53,527 bases of DNA from Streptomyces lycii (lineage in GTDB: Bacteria; Actinomycetota; Actinomycetes; Streptomycetales; Streptomycetaceae): NCBI RefSeq assembly GCF_009735685.1, contig NZ_WHPN01000271.1, forward strand, positions 1 to 53,527. Direction: 5' to 3'. A program made the position numbers and the translations under genes. The notes beneath the pieces are model-generated. The model made no database searches. It was not told the origin of the DNA and saw nothing but the letters and a program-made list of their open reading frames with translations. Below, piece after piece: positions 32,863 to 41,179 of this stretch. Positions within the stretch are counted from its first letter, which is position 1, and every line of letters starts with the position of its first letter.

Positions 32863-33486
32863 TCACAGCAGCGGCGGGACCACGCCGAGGGTGAGCCCCG
32901 TCCCCAGCAGCGCGCCCGCCACCGCCTGCCCGGGCGTGTGGGCACCGGTCCGCAGCCGGGCCCAGGCCACGGCGGCGACCAGCGGGAACAGGGCGGCGCA
33001 CCACGGATCGACCAGCAGGGCCACCAGGGTGACGCTGCCCGAAGCCGCGCTGGTGTGGAGCGAGACCTTGCCGAAACAGGTGCACACCAGCACGGCCGCC
33101 CCGCCCGCCGGGGCCATGACGGCGGCGGCCAGCAGCTCACGCGGCGCGCCGAACTCCCGGCAGGCGAGCCAGACGACCGCCGCGGCCACGGTGGCGCACG
33201 CCAGCGGCAGCGGGCGCTGGCTGTGGCGGCTCAGGTGGATGTCGGCCCACCAGCCGTGCCACACGCCGTACGCCACGACGAGCACGCCGAGCGCCGCGCA
33301 CACCGCCGCGGTCAGCCCCCACACCAGTCCCGCGGGGCTGGGCCATGTGAGGTGCCAGCTCACGGCGAGGCCCGCGGCAGCGGCGGGCACGGGCGGACTC
33401 GAGGCCAGTGCCACCGCCTCGGCAAGGCGGTGCGCCTCACCGGCGCGACGGTCCACGGCAAGGCTTCCGGTACTGGGGGGTGTCAT
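32863..33486 (-). CDS. PAP2-family membrane phosphatase
   Basis: 207 aa with about six membrane segments. PAP2 motifs: SRHSQRPLPLA, KVSLHTSAASG (central His) and ARLRTGAHTPGQAVAGALLG (Arg...His). Members hydrolyse lipid or prenyl phosphates; beside a cis-prenyltransferase fusion it is a plausible prenyl (di)phosphatase. Convergent with the P450 (36 nt between stops). Confidence 0.85.
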   Translation of the reverse strand: MTPPSTGSLAVDRRAGEAHRLAEAVALASSPPVPAAAAGLAVSWHLTWPSPAGLVWGLTAAVCAALGVLVVAYGVWHGWWADIHLSRHSQRPLPLACATVAAAVVWLACREFGAPRELLAAAVMAPAGGAAVLVCTCFGKVSLHTSAASGSVTLVALLVDPWCAALFPLVAAVAWARLRTGAHTPGQAVAGALLGTGLTLGVVPPLL

Positions 33487-33813
33487 GGCCGGTGAACGAC
33501 AACTCGCCGCACCGGGTTACCGCGTGGCCTCGCCCAGCGGTGGCACCGCCGGGTCGCGGTGGCACCGCCGGGCCGGGGTGGCACCGCCGGACGGGGAGAC
33601 GGCCCCGCAGCGCCGGCGGTGGTGCGGTCGTCACCGAACCCGTCGACGGGTCGGGGCGGGTGGTGCGGGGCATCGCTGTGCCCCGGGGGATTCCGCTGCC
33701 TTTCCGGCTCGTACCGCTTCGCCACCGCCCCCGGGCCGGACTCCAGCCGGCTCACGAGTTCCCAGTCGCTCTACGCGGCAGGCCCGCGGACAAGGCCGGT
33801 GGGGCAGTGGCTG
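33487..33813. repeat. Gap with three 19-bp-spaced GGTGGCACCGCCGG repeats
   Basis: Copies start at 33539, 33558 and 33577 (period 19 bp). Each can form a tight GGTGG/CCGCC hairpin. No gene in this gap. Confidence 0.75.
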
Positions 33814-34497
33814 TCACGGCCGCGGCAGCGGTGCCGAGCGGGCGATGCGGAATCCCACGTCCTCGATCCGGAAGGTCGGATGGCTGCGGCGCCGCACCGA
33901 GGCGCGACAACTCCAGTGCTCGTCGGCCCAGCCGCCGCCACGGAGCACCCGATAGGCGCCGTACACCTCGGCGTCGTAGACGTCCCAGCACCAGTCCCAC
34001 GCGTTGCCCAGCATGTCGTACAGCCCCCACGCGTTGGGCCGCTTGCCGCCGACAGGGTGGATCCGCTCGTCCGAGTTGCCCCTGTACCAGGCGACCTCGT
34101 CGAGCCGGCCGTACCGGGGGCCGGTGGTGCCCGCGCGGCAGGCGTGCTCCCATTCGGCCTCGGCGGGCAGCCGGTACCCGTCGGCGGAGGTGTCCCATCC
34201 GGCCGTCCCGGCACCGGGGCGCAGGTGATAGGCGGGCGTCAGCCCCTCGTGCCGGGACAGCGCGTTGCAGAACGAGACCGCGTCCCACCACGAAACGCCC
34301 TCAACGGGCAGCCGGTCGCCTTCGGCACTGCTCGGCCGCTCACCCGTGACCTGTGCGTACCAGGACTGCGTGACCGGGAACGCCGACAACTGAAACGGCG
34401 CGACCTCGACCGGCCAGTGGCTCTGCGTTCGCCGGTCCGACAGCATCACCCGTCCGGGCGGCACCGCGACCATCTCGTTTTCCGCCCCCGTGTCCAC
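33814..34497 (-). CDS. Formylglycine-generating-enzyme-like (SUMF1) protein
   Basis: 227 aa from GTG (ATG at 34473 is an alternative). FGE-sulfatase fold: PVTQSWYAQVTGERPS, LPVEGVSWWDAVSFCNALSRHEG, YRLPAEAEWEHACRAG, NAWGLYDMLGNAWDWCWD, RVLRGGGWADEHWSCRASVRRRSHP, FRIEDVGFRIA. True FGEs oxidise a sulfatase Cys; relatives make ergothioneine or act on other substrates. No sulfatase is adjacent. It follows the GH43 gene by 60 nt on the same strand. Confidence 0.85.
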   Translation of the reverse strand: MDTGAENEMVAVPPGRVMLSDRRTQSHWPVEVAPFQLSAFPVTQSWYAQVTGERPSSAEGDRLPVEGVSWWDAVSFCNALSRHEGLTPAYHLRPGAGTAGWDTSADGYRLPAEAEWEHACRAGTTGPRYGRLDEVAWYRGNSDERIHPVGGKRPNAWGLYDMLGNAWDWCWDVYDAEVYGAYRVLRGGGWADEHWSCRASVRRRSHPTFRIEDVGFRIARSAPLPRP

Positions 34498-34557
34498 AAC
34501 GGGGCACCCTACCGGTGTCGTCCTTCCGCTGGTTGCCGGCTTCCCCTGCCCGCCGGG

Positions 34558-36210
34558 TCAGGGTGTGGACAGCTCGAACCGTCCGACGGTGACGGCGCCC
34601 CCGAGCGCCCGGGTGGCGTAGTTGAAGATGCCGAACCGGTAGCCCATGAAGAAGTGCCAGTCGTTCTTGAGCGTGAAGGCGGGGCCGAGGTCGGTGAAGC
34701 TGCTGCCGTCCGTGCTGTAGGAGAAGCGCGCCTGGCGGCCGTCACCGGGCCGGATGTCGGCTCGGGCCCGCAGCCACACGCGCCCGCCGGAGACCGCCGT
34801 ACCGGCCACTTCACCGCCGGTGCTGACGGTGTTCCAGTCGCTGTCCATGGTGATGTTGTCGATCATCACCACGCGCGTGCCGCCCCCGTCGCGCTTGACG
34901 CCGATCCAGGCCGAGGAGTCGCGCAGGAGCGCCAGGCCCGCCCGGTCGCCGTCGGCCATCGCGGAGTAGTCGAGTTCGATGGTCGCGGTCGAGGTGGGCC
35001 CCTGGATGCGGTGGGTCAGGGTGTTGCGGGCGGAGTACAGGTCGTACGTCGTGGTCGCGGTCCGCAGGGTGAGTCCGTCACCGACCGAGAACTTGCTGGT
35101 GTCCGGGTTGTGGTTCCACTCCCACTGCGGGCCCAGCGCGGGGCCCGGGAAGGTGTCGACGCCGATGAGGGGCTCGACCTGCCGGGGTGGCTCGGGGACC
35201 GCCGGGACCGGGTAGCTCTGCCCCCAGGCGCCGCCCGCGAGTTGCAGGACCGGCCAGCCCTCCTGGTTCCAGGTGACCGGCGCCAGCGCCGGGACCCGGC
35301 CGCCGGGATAGGCGTCGATGAAGGCCAGGTAGTGCCAGTCGCCGTTCGGGGTGTCCACGAGTCCGCCCTGGTGCGGGACCCCGCCGCCGGCGATCGGGCC
35401 GGGCAGGTCGAGCAGGATCTCGTGCAGCGCGTACGGACCGAACGGGCCCGAGGCCGACTTGAGGATGTACTGCCCGTTGGCGGGCCGGGTGAGGAAGATG
35501 TAGTAGTTGCCGTTGATCTTGTAGAAGCGGGCGCCTTCCAGCGTCCCGACGCTCGCGGGGGTGCTGAACACCCGCTGCGAGCGGACCTCGCTGCGGGCGT
35601 CGGCGGAGAGCTGCGCGACATTGATCTCGGTGTTGCCGTAGGCCACGTACACCGTGTCGTCGTCGTCGATCAGCAGTCCGGCGTCGTAGTAGACGCTGTC
35701 GAGCGTCGCGTGCCTGCTCCACGGGCCTTCGACGGAGGCGGCCGTGTAGAGGTACGTGCGGGCGAAGTCGATCTGGCCCAGCCAGTAGAAAGTGCTGTTG
35801 CTCTCCCGGTAGGCGAGGGAGGACGCCCAGATCCCCCGGACGTAGCCGCGCCCGCCGTTCAGGTCGTACTTCGTCCCGAAGTCCAGGACCGGCACGGAGT
35901 GACCGGCGAACTCCCAGTTCACCAGGTCGTAGGAGCGCAGGATCGGTGCTCCGGGGGAGTAGTGCATCGTCGACGCCGAGTAGTAGTACGTGTCGCCGAC
36001 CCGGATGATGTCGATGTCCGCGAAGTCCTGCCAGATCACGGGATTGGTGTAGTCCGCGAGCGCGTCACCGGACGACTGCGCCGCGGCGGGAGCGGCCGGG
36101 TGGGCCGGGCCCGAGGAGGCATGGGCCGCGGGGACCGCTCCCGCCACCGCCAGGCCCATCGCTGTGGTCAGGACATTCCTGCGACCGTGCGGACGGTGGA
36201 TCCAGGACAT
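34558..36210 (-). CDS. Secreted GH43 glycoside hydrolase
   Basis: 550 aa; ATG after AGGAGAATCCGC. Twin-arginine-like signal (GRRNVLTTAMGLAVAGAVPAAHAS). GH43 propeller: DYTNPVIWQDFADIDIIRVGDTYYYSASTMH (catalytic Asp region), YYDAGLLIDDDDTVYVAYG (pKa Asp) and TLEGARFYKINGNYYIF (Glu acid); GGGVPHQGGLVDTPNGDWHYLAFID. The C-terminal beta-sandwich (from about 365: PALGPQWEWNHNPDTSKFSV) is the usual GH43 partner module. Likely beta-xylosidase/arabinofuranosidase activity on plant polysaccharide. An IclR-like palindrome lies about 290 bp upstream. Confidence 0.92.
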   Translation of the reverse strand: MSWIHRPHGRRNVLTTAMGLAVAGAVPAAHASSGPAHPAAPAAAQSSGDALADYTNPVIWQDFADIDIIRVGDTYYYSASTMHYSPGAPILRSYDLVNWEFAGHSVPVLDFGTKYDLNGGRGYVRGIWASSLAYRESNSTFYWLGQIDFARTYLYTAASVEGPWSRHATLDSVYYDAGLLIDDDDTVYVAYGNTEINVAQLSADARSEVRSQRVFSTPASVGTLEGARFYKINGNYYIFLTRPANGQYILKSASGPFGPYALHEILLDLPGPIAGGGVPHQGGLVDTPNGDWHYLAFIDAYPGGRVPALAPVTWNQEGWPVLQLAGGAWGQSYPVPAVPEPPRQVEPLIGVDTFPGPALGPQWEWNHNPDTSKFSVGDGLTLRTATTTYDLYSARNTLTHRIQGPTSTATIELDYSAMADGDRAGLALLRDSSAWIGVKRDGGGTRVVMIDNITMDSDWNTVSTGGEVAGTAVSGGRVWLRARADIRPGDGRQARFSYSTDGSSFTDLGPAFTLKNDWHFFMGYRFGIFNYATRALGGAVTVGRFELSTP

Positions 36211-36500
36211 GCGGATTCTCCTTCGTCGGCCGGCCGGAGCGTCGGCCGGGCATGCGGTGGGGGGAGGGAGCGGGTGTTCCTGGAGCGTGCGGGGAAGGCC
36301 CGGCCGTGGGCAGGCGTCGGCCGGGACGGTCCGGCGGTCCGCACCGCCGGGCGGCCGGGCGGCCCACCGGACCGAACAGGTGGATCGGCAGGCGGAGTTC
36401 ACTGCGCGCCTCGCAAAGCGATCGAGATTTCGCACATGGCCCGACCGGTTGAGCGCTCAGAGGTGTGGGCGGGAGCTCTCCCTTCACCTGTATGCAAATT

Positions 36501-36516
36501 GTTCGTTATATCGAAC
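36501..36516. promoter_or_regulatory. IclR-like palindrome
   Basis: GTTCG-TTATAT-CGAAC, in an AT-rich island with two further CGAACG half-sites (36512, 36531). It is 290 bp upstream of the GH43 start. The sequence type fits IclR-family operators; no iclR gene is in the window. Confidence 0.5.
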
Positions 36517-36739
36517 GCAGTTCACAACTTCGAACGGAGAATAGGATCGGGGCTGAGGGGGTGTCAATGCGCCGGACGCCGGTGCGTGAGGCGCGCCTCG
36601 CCTCTGGAACGGCGGCGTCGGCGCCGCGGGCACCGGCACGGCGCCGTGAGCACCGCCCGGCGTCGGCGGCGGCCATTGCATCGCGGCCGGCCGGGGCCAC
36701 TCAGAGGGCGGGCTGGTCGGGGTGGGCTGGTCCTGCAAC

Positions 36740-36782
36740 GGAGGCCGACGCCCTGGTGCCGCGCGCCAGGGCGTCGGCCTCC
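36740..36782. terminator. Very strong hairpin (17-bp perfect stem)
   Basis: GGAGGCCGACGCCCTGG (36740-36756), 9-nt loop, and its exact inverse complement (36766-36782). The nearest gene it could terminate is the VOC gene, whose stop is about 275 nt away on the minus strand. Confidence 0.6.
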
Positions 36783-37057
36783 GGGGCCGGTGCCGCGGCC
36801 CGGTTGGCTCGGGGGCGTACGCCTCGTCTGCACGCGTTCGGTGCTCATGGCCCCGGCCTCGTCGGCGCGGTCGTCCCTGCCGCCATGGAAGCCGGGGCCC
36901 AGGCGTGCGGGGCCGACGGCCCGTCAGCCCTGCTCGATCGCCACCGCCCGGTCGCTGCGGGGCATGCGGAACCGCCGCCCGCCGCGGGGCGGCCGGGCGG
37001 GTCGCACTCCTCCGCGGGTGGCTGTGAGCGGTGCGCCGTCCGTGCGCCGGGTGAAGG

Positions 37058-37405
37058 TCAGGGGTGGCTCAGAACGTTGACCACGCGGCCGTTGGGGTCG
37101 CGGACGAAGAACCGCCGTACTCCCCACTCCTCGTCCTGCAGGGGGTGAACGATCTCCGCGCCGCTGTCCCGCACGGCCGCGTAAACCGCCTCCACGTCGT
37201 CGACCTCGACGCTCATGTCGGGGGTGACCGGGGCGGTCTTGTCGTCGGTCATGACGCTGACCTGCGCCGTCGGACTGGACGGCGAGGCCAGCGTCATGAT
37301 CCAGCCGAGGTTCATGACTTCCTCGAAGCCCAGCAGACCGTAGAACTCCCGGTTCTCCCGCGCGGCCTCCGACCGGATGATGGGCATGACACGGCGAACA
37401 GCCAT
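37058..37405 (-). CDS. VOC-family (glyoxalase/bleomycin-resistance-like) protein
   Basis: 115 aa; TGGAGTCGTCG precedes the ATG. VOC fold: VMPIIRSEAARENREFYGLLGFEEVMNLGWIMTLAS ... DMSVEVDDVEAVYAAVRDSGAEIVHPLQDEEWGVRRFFVRDPNGRVVNVLSH. The domain is complete. Binds or transforms a small molecule; no specific role evident. Alone on the minus strand. Confidence 0.87.
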   Translation of the reverse strand: MAVRRVMPIIRSEAARENREFYGLLGFEEVMNLGWIMTLASPSSPTAQVSVMTDDKTAPVTPDMSVEVDDVEAVYAAVRDSGAEIVHPLQDEEWGVRRFFVRDPNGRVVNVLSHP

Positions 37406-37582
37406 CGACGACTCCAGAAGAACGGATACGGATCCAGTCCAGGGGTACTACGCCCCGCCCGTCGCCGCACGCACTTTCGCAACAAGTCCTGGGATCGGTG
37501 TCCGCCCGTCGCCCGCGGGGGGAGGCTCACGCCCGCAGCCGCCGATCACAGCCGGCCTCGCGAGTGCCGGACAGCTCGCGAG

Positions 37583-37696
37583 TGCCGGATCCGCGACGGC
37601 GTCCTCGCCGCGGTAGGGGGTGCCGGATCCGCGACGGCGTCCTCGCCGCGGTAGGGGGTGCCGGATCCGCGACGGCGTCCTCGCCGCGGTAGGGGG
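37583..37696. repeat. Three perfect 38-bp tandem repeats
   Basis: Units at 37583-37620, 37621-37658 and 37659-37696 are identical, each starting TGCCGGATCCGCGACGG and ending CGCCGCGGTAGGGGG. Each can fold around CGGCG-TCCT-CGCCG. Two partial GAGTGCCGGA copies precede. Non-coding; not a CRISPR because there are no spacers. Confidence 0.9.
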
Positions 37697-37895
37697 GCAC
37701 GCCGACCCGTACGAAGGCGCCGTCACCCCCTGAGTGGCGGGGCCGGGCGCGAACCCCCTTCACCGAATGACGTGCCGGAACCGTTCGCGAGGAAGGGGCA
37801 CCCTCGTCACGCCGGGCGGCGGAGGTGCCGCGGGCGCGTTGTGTCCGGGTTCGCGGCAGCCCGTGGCCCGGGCCGGCCGGCATCGTCGTGGACGC

Positions 37896-38609
37896 TCAGC
37901 CCCCGGGGCCGGGGCCCCCCTTCCCCCTGCGGCTGGGAACCATGAAGCCGAGGACCGTACTGGTGTCACGCAGATCTTCGGGTACGGACTCCACCGCTCC
38001 GATGCCCCGGGCCCGGTCCATCCGCTGCCGCCAGCGCAGCGTGACACCGAGGTCCCCTCCCAGGTCGGCGCCTTCCACGAGATCGCACAGGAACAGCAGG
38101 TGTTCGTCGAGCGGGTTCCCGGCGTACGCGGAACGGACATCGCTGACCAGCGCGTTGCGTGCTACGGGATCGGGGTAGTGGCGTTCCCTCCTGAGCAGCG
38201 CACCCGGCCTGCGGCGCAGCGCGCCGCGCTCGGTCAGCGTCTGCCGGTGCAGGGGAAGTGCCGCACGGCGGCGTTTCCGGAGCCATCGGTACACGGAGAC
38301 GGGTGCGGGCCCGGAAACGGACGGGTCCAGCTCCGCCAGCAGTCTGTCGGCCCACACGAGACCGGTCGGTTCGGTGTCGAGCAGCTGGATGTGTCCCTGA
38401 TGCCGGAAGATCTCGAAGCCGAACTTCTCGAACTTGCGGGCCCGGACCAGCAGCTTGCGGCGCAGGGCCAGCTCACCGAGTTCGGCGGCCGCGCAGCCGA
38501 CCGACGTCTGATCGATGTCGTGCACCTTGCCGGACTGCAGGTGCGAGAGCAGGAGGAATTCCTCGGGCAGCGAAAAGTACCGCGGTGGGGGACCAGGCAT
38601 GTGACTCAT
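37896..38609 (-). CDS. GPP34 (GOLPH3-like) family protein
   Basis: 237 aa from the ATG at 38609 (38600 possible). Begins YFSLPEEFLLLSHLQSGKVHDIDQTSVGCAAAELGELALRRKLLV, the standard GPP34 opening; then DRLLAELD, YRWLRKRRRAALPLHRQTLTERGALRR and VRSAYAGNPLDEHLLFLCDLVEGADLGGDLGVTLRWRQRMDRARGIGAVES. Bacterial GPP34 proteins are common in actinomycetes and presumed phosphoinositide or membrane binding; role unknown. 38610-38893 upstream has no other gene. Confidence 0.88.
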   Translation of the reverse strand: MSHMPGPPPRYFSLPEEFLLLSHLQSGKVHDIDQTSVGCAAAELGELALRRKLLVRARKFEKFGFEIFRHQGHIQLLDTEPTGLVWADRLLAELDPSVSGPAPVSVYRWLRKRRRAALPLHRQTLTERGALRRRPGALLRRERHYPDPVARNALVSDVRSAYAGNPLDEHLLFLCDLVEGADLGGDLGVTLRWRQRMDRARGIGAVESVPEDLRDTSTVLGFMVPSRRGKGGPGPGG

Positions 38610-38813
38610 CGTGCCAGGGCCGGTCCCGCGGCCGGCGGCCCGGCGGCCCGCTCGCGGAGTCGCGGGCAGTCTGCGGTCCCCTGGCGGTCCGTTCGGCGCC
38701 TGCGCCCCCTCCAGGCCATGGGCGGACCCCGTGGCCGCGCCGGCCATCCGTCCCCGCCCCGACGCCCGGTGGCCCGCGTCGCGTCACCTCTCCGCCACCT
38801 CTCGGCACAATGC

Positions 38814-38864
38814 TTGAACATTCACGCAACCTGGTACCGTGGGGCCACTTACTTGAAAGATCAA
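38814..38864 (+). promoter_or_regulatory. Promoter/operator region of the doxX gene
   Basis: TTGAAC (38814-38819) and TACCGT (38835-38840) form a promoter-like pair with a short 15-nt spacer. Downstream, TTGA-AAGA-TCAA (38853-38864) is a palindrome of MarR/HxlR-operator type. The ATG is at 38894 with AAGG upstream. Confidence 0.4.
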
Positions 38865-38893
38865 TCTATTAGCCGACGGAAGGGCACTGCCGC

Positions 38894-39439
38894 ATGACTG
38901 CCACCACCCCTCTCGCGCACACCCCGGCCACCAGCGCCGGCCCGGCGTCCTCTTCACCCGCCTCCGACGCCGGCCTGCTGGTGCTCCGACTGGCGCTCGG
39001 ACTGACCATGGCCGCGCACGGCGCGCAGAAGCTCTTCGGCTGGTTCGGCGGTGGCGGGCTCGAGGGAACCGGCCAGTACTTCGAGCTGAGCGGATACCCC
39101 TCGGGCAGGACCATGGCGCTCGTCGCGGGGCTCACCGAGACGCTGGGAGGGCTCGGCCTGGTCCTCGGCCTCCTCACACCACTGGCGGGCGCCGCCGTCC
39201 TCGGCACGATGATCAACGCCCTGGCCGTCAAGTGGGGCGGCGGCTTCTTCGCCCCTGAGGGCGTGGAGTACGAAGTCCTGCTCGCCGCCGGTGCGGCAGC
39301 CGTGGCCCTCACCGGCCCGGGCAGGCTCGCCGTCGACCGCTTCCTGCCCGGTCTGCGGAACCACCGGCTGCCGACCGGGGTCGCTGCCGTGCTGCTCGCC
39401 GCGGTGACGGCGGGCGCGGTGCTCGTCATCCGCAACTGA
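38894..39439 (+). CDS. DoxX-family membrane protein
   Basis: 181 aa with four membrane spans. Family marks: LVLRLALGLTMAAHGAQKLFGWFGGGGLEGTGQYF, MALVAGLTETLGGLGLVLGLLTPLAGAAVLGTMINALAVKWGGGFF, YEVLLAAGAAAVALTGPGRLAVDR. DoxX proteins are linked to redox or quinone functions at the membrane; actual role unclear. Alone in its unit. Confidence 0.93.
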   Translation: MTATTPLAHTPATSAGPASSSPASDAGLLVLRLALGLTMAAHGAQKLFGWFGGGGLEGTGQYFELSGYPSGRTMALVAGLTETLGGLGLVLGLLTPLAGAAVLGTMINALAVKWGGGFFAPEGVEYEVLLAAGAAAVALTGPGRLAVDRFLPGLRNHRLPTGVAAVLLAAVTAGAVLVIRN

Positions 39440-39675
39440 CCACCGCCGCCTGCCGCGATCCGTGAAAGACGGGAAACGGGCGGCTTTCGTCGGTCCGGCC
39501 GGCGGGGGCAGTCAGCTCTGACCGGGCGGCGTGGGCGCGGCCGCCGCATCGTTCCGCCGGGAGGAGCCTTCGTTCGCGGCGTTCGCGGCGCGGCGGTCCG
39601 GGCGAGGAGGCGCCGCACAGAACTCCTGCCGCGCAGGTTGGGGGCCTGCGGGAGCCGGTGGCCCGGATGCCCGGG

Positions 39676-40365
39676 TTACTCCTGCCAGTCCGCTGTGGCC
39701 GCGGCGCGGCCCTGCCACGACCTCGCGCCCGGGCCGTTCGGCTCCCAGCGGTCGCAGAAGCGCCGCAGGGTCTCGCACCGGGTCAGCATGGCCGCCCTGC
39801 GGACCGGCCAGGGCGGCACCTTCCCGCCGTAGGCCCGGAAGAAGTGGCCGAGCGCCGTGCGGTGTTCGGGGTGATGGGTGCGCACGATCCACTCGCACCA
39901 GGCCAGATCCTCGACTGGGTCGCCCAGGTGGGCGAACTCCCAGTCGACCACTGCGGTGACCTCGAAGGTGCGCGGTTCGAGCAACACGTTCTGGGGCCCG
40001 AAGTCACCGTGCACCAGCACCTTCTCCGCACCGGGCGTGTCGTCCGGCAGCACGCCCGGTGCGGTTCCGTGGATCCGGCGCAGCAGCTCCCCGCAGCTCG
40101 CCAGGACCGCTTCCGGCCGGCCGGCGGCCAGGAGTTCCTGGCCGGGCACACCGTTCACGAAGCCAAGGGTGAGCACGGCCTCCGTCGTTCCCTGCACCGG
40201 CGGCACGGGCAGCCGGCCCCGCAGCCGGGTCAGCACCGCGTGCTCACGGCGGAGCCTGAGTCCGGCTCCGGGGCCCTCGTAGGTCTTCTCCACGACAGCG
40301 CCGTCGCCGACGGTGCGGTTGGTGTAGCCGTGTCTCAGCGGGCGCATCCGCTGATCATCGGACAC
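39676..40365 (-). CDS. APH-family phosphotransferase
   Basis: 229 aa from GTG at 40365 (ATG at 40347 possible; neither has a good ribosome binding site). Kinase features: VVEKTYEGPGAGLRLRREHAVL, LTLGFVNGVPGQELL, catalytic loop VLVHGDFGPQNVLL, metal Asp VVDWEFAHLGDPVEDLAWCEW. A shorter relative of aminoglycoside/homoserine-kinase-like enzymes. Substrate unknown. Possibly co-transcribed with nothing else. Confidence 0.85.
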   Translation of the reverse strand: MSDDQRMRPLRHGYTNRTVGDGAVVEKTYEGPGAGLRLRREHAVLTRLRGRLPVPPVQGTTEAVLTLGFVNGVPGQELLAAGRPEAVLASCGELLRRIHGTAPGVLPDDTPGAEKVLVHGDFGPQNVLLEPRTFEVTAVVDWEFAHLGDPVEDLAWCEWIVRTHHPEHRTALGHFFRAYGGKVPPWPVRRAAMLTRCETLRRFCDRWEPNGPGARSWQGRAAATADWQE

Positions 40366-40495
40366 GGGCAGCCCCGGGGCCACCCATCCCGCGCTTCGCC
40401 CGGGCGCGGTCCGCCCACCGGTTGGTGCGGCGGGCCTCGTGAACAGGCCGACTCCCGCCTGTCGGCACCGGTCGCCCGCGGACACGCGGAGTGCT

Positions 40496-41098
40496 CTAGG
40501 CCGGTCGCCGTTGCACGGCGTCGGCGATCACCGCTGTCACGAACCGGCTGACGGCTGCCGTGGCCGGCGGGCCCGGGGCGCGGTCTGCGAACAGCAGGTG
40601 CCCGCCCCCGACCAGGGAGAGGGTGAGTGAGTCGATGTCGGCGCCGGCCGCGACGCGGCCCAGTTCGCGCTCGGCGGCCAGATAGGCGGAGACCGCGCTC
40701 GTGGCCTCCGCCAGGACCGTGATGCCGCCTCCGGGCCGCGCCTCCCGCAGTCGTGCGCGCAGCTCGTCCCGGAAGGTGATGAGCGGAATGATCGCCAAGG
40801 GAACCGGCCCGAACAGGGTGGTGAGCGCGCTTGTGAGGTTGCCGGCGACCGTGCCGGTGCCGACGGAATCGCGCAGCGCGCCGGCCTGTCTTTCGAGCTG
40901 TGCGGCCAGGTCGAGCACGAGGCCGGCGAGGAAGGCGTCGAAGTCACTGAAATGCCGGTGCAGAACGCCCTTGGCGCAGCCCGCCTCGTCGGTGACGGCC
41001 CGGCTGGTCAGCCCGTTCGGCCCGTCCCGCAGCAGCACGCGTTCGGCGGCGTCGAACAACTGCTGCCGCGGGTCGCGAAGGTGCACCCCGGTCGGCAC
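40496..41098 (-). CDS. TetR-family regulator
   Basis: 200 aa; GTG with AGAGGA upstream. HTH: LTSRAVTDEAGCAKGVLHRHFSDFDAFLAGLVLDLAAQLE; the rest is a helical ligand domain. Divergent from a methyltransferase gene across 74 bp that carry two TGGGC-N4-GCCCA sites 20 bp apart, its probable operators. Confidence 0.92.
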   Translation of the reverse strand: MPTGVHLRDPRQQLFDAAERVLLRDGPNGLTSRAVTDEAGCAKGVLHRHFSDFDAFLAGLVLDLAAQLERQAGALRDSVGTGTVAGNLTSALTTLFGPVPLAIIPLITFRDELRARLREARPGGGITVLAEATSAVSAYLAAERELGRVAAGADIDSLTLSLVGGGHLLFADRAPGPPATAAVSRFVTAVIADAVQRRPA

Positions 41099-41137
41099 TC
41101 ACAGATCCTCTCGGTACGTCGGCCTGACGGCATTCCG

Positions 41138-41179
41138 TTGTCCAGTGGGCACGCGCCCATTAAGGTGGGCGCATGCCCA
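41138..41179 (+). promoter_or_regulatory. Promoter with two TGGGC-N4-GCCCA operators
   Basis: TTGTCC (41138-41143), 17-nt spacer, TAAGGT (41161-41166), then ATG at 41173, giving a probable leaderless mRNA. Sites TGGGC-ACGC-GCCCA (41146-41159) and TGGGC-GCAT-GCCCA (41166-41179) occupy the spacer and the start codon, so a TetR dimer pair would shut the promoter. Confidence 0.7.

Larger units (their letters stand above)
36211..37057. other. Long gap between GH43 and VOC genes
   Basis: No gene with family character. It holds an AT-rich regulatory island (about 36490-36545) and a 17-bp-stem hairpin (36740-36782); the rest is GC-rich without clear coding signs. Confidence 0.5.

Noticed and set aside
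33814..34497. Ergothioneine EgtB assignment for the SUMF1-like protein
   Set aside because: It lacks the N-terminal DinB-like domain and is half the length of EgtB; plain FGE-like is safer.
33559..37080. 1173-codon plus-strand open frame spanning several genes
   Set aside because: It runs antisense through the FGE and GH43 genes, which have intact motifs on the minus strand; an artefact of very high GC.
37583..37696. CRISPR-like array
   Set aside because: The 38-bp units are directly abutting with no spacers, and no cas gene is in the window.
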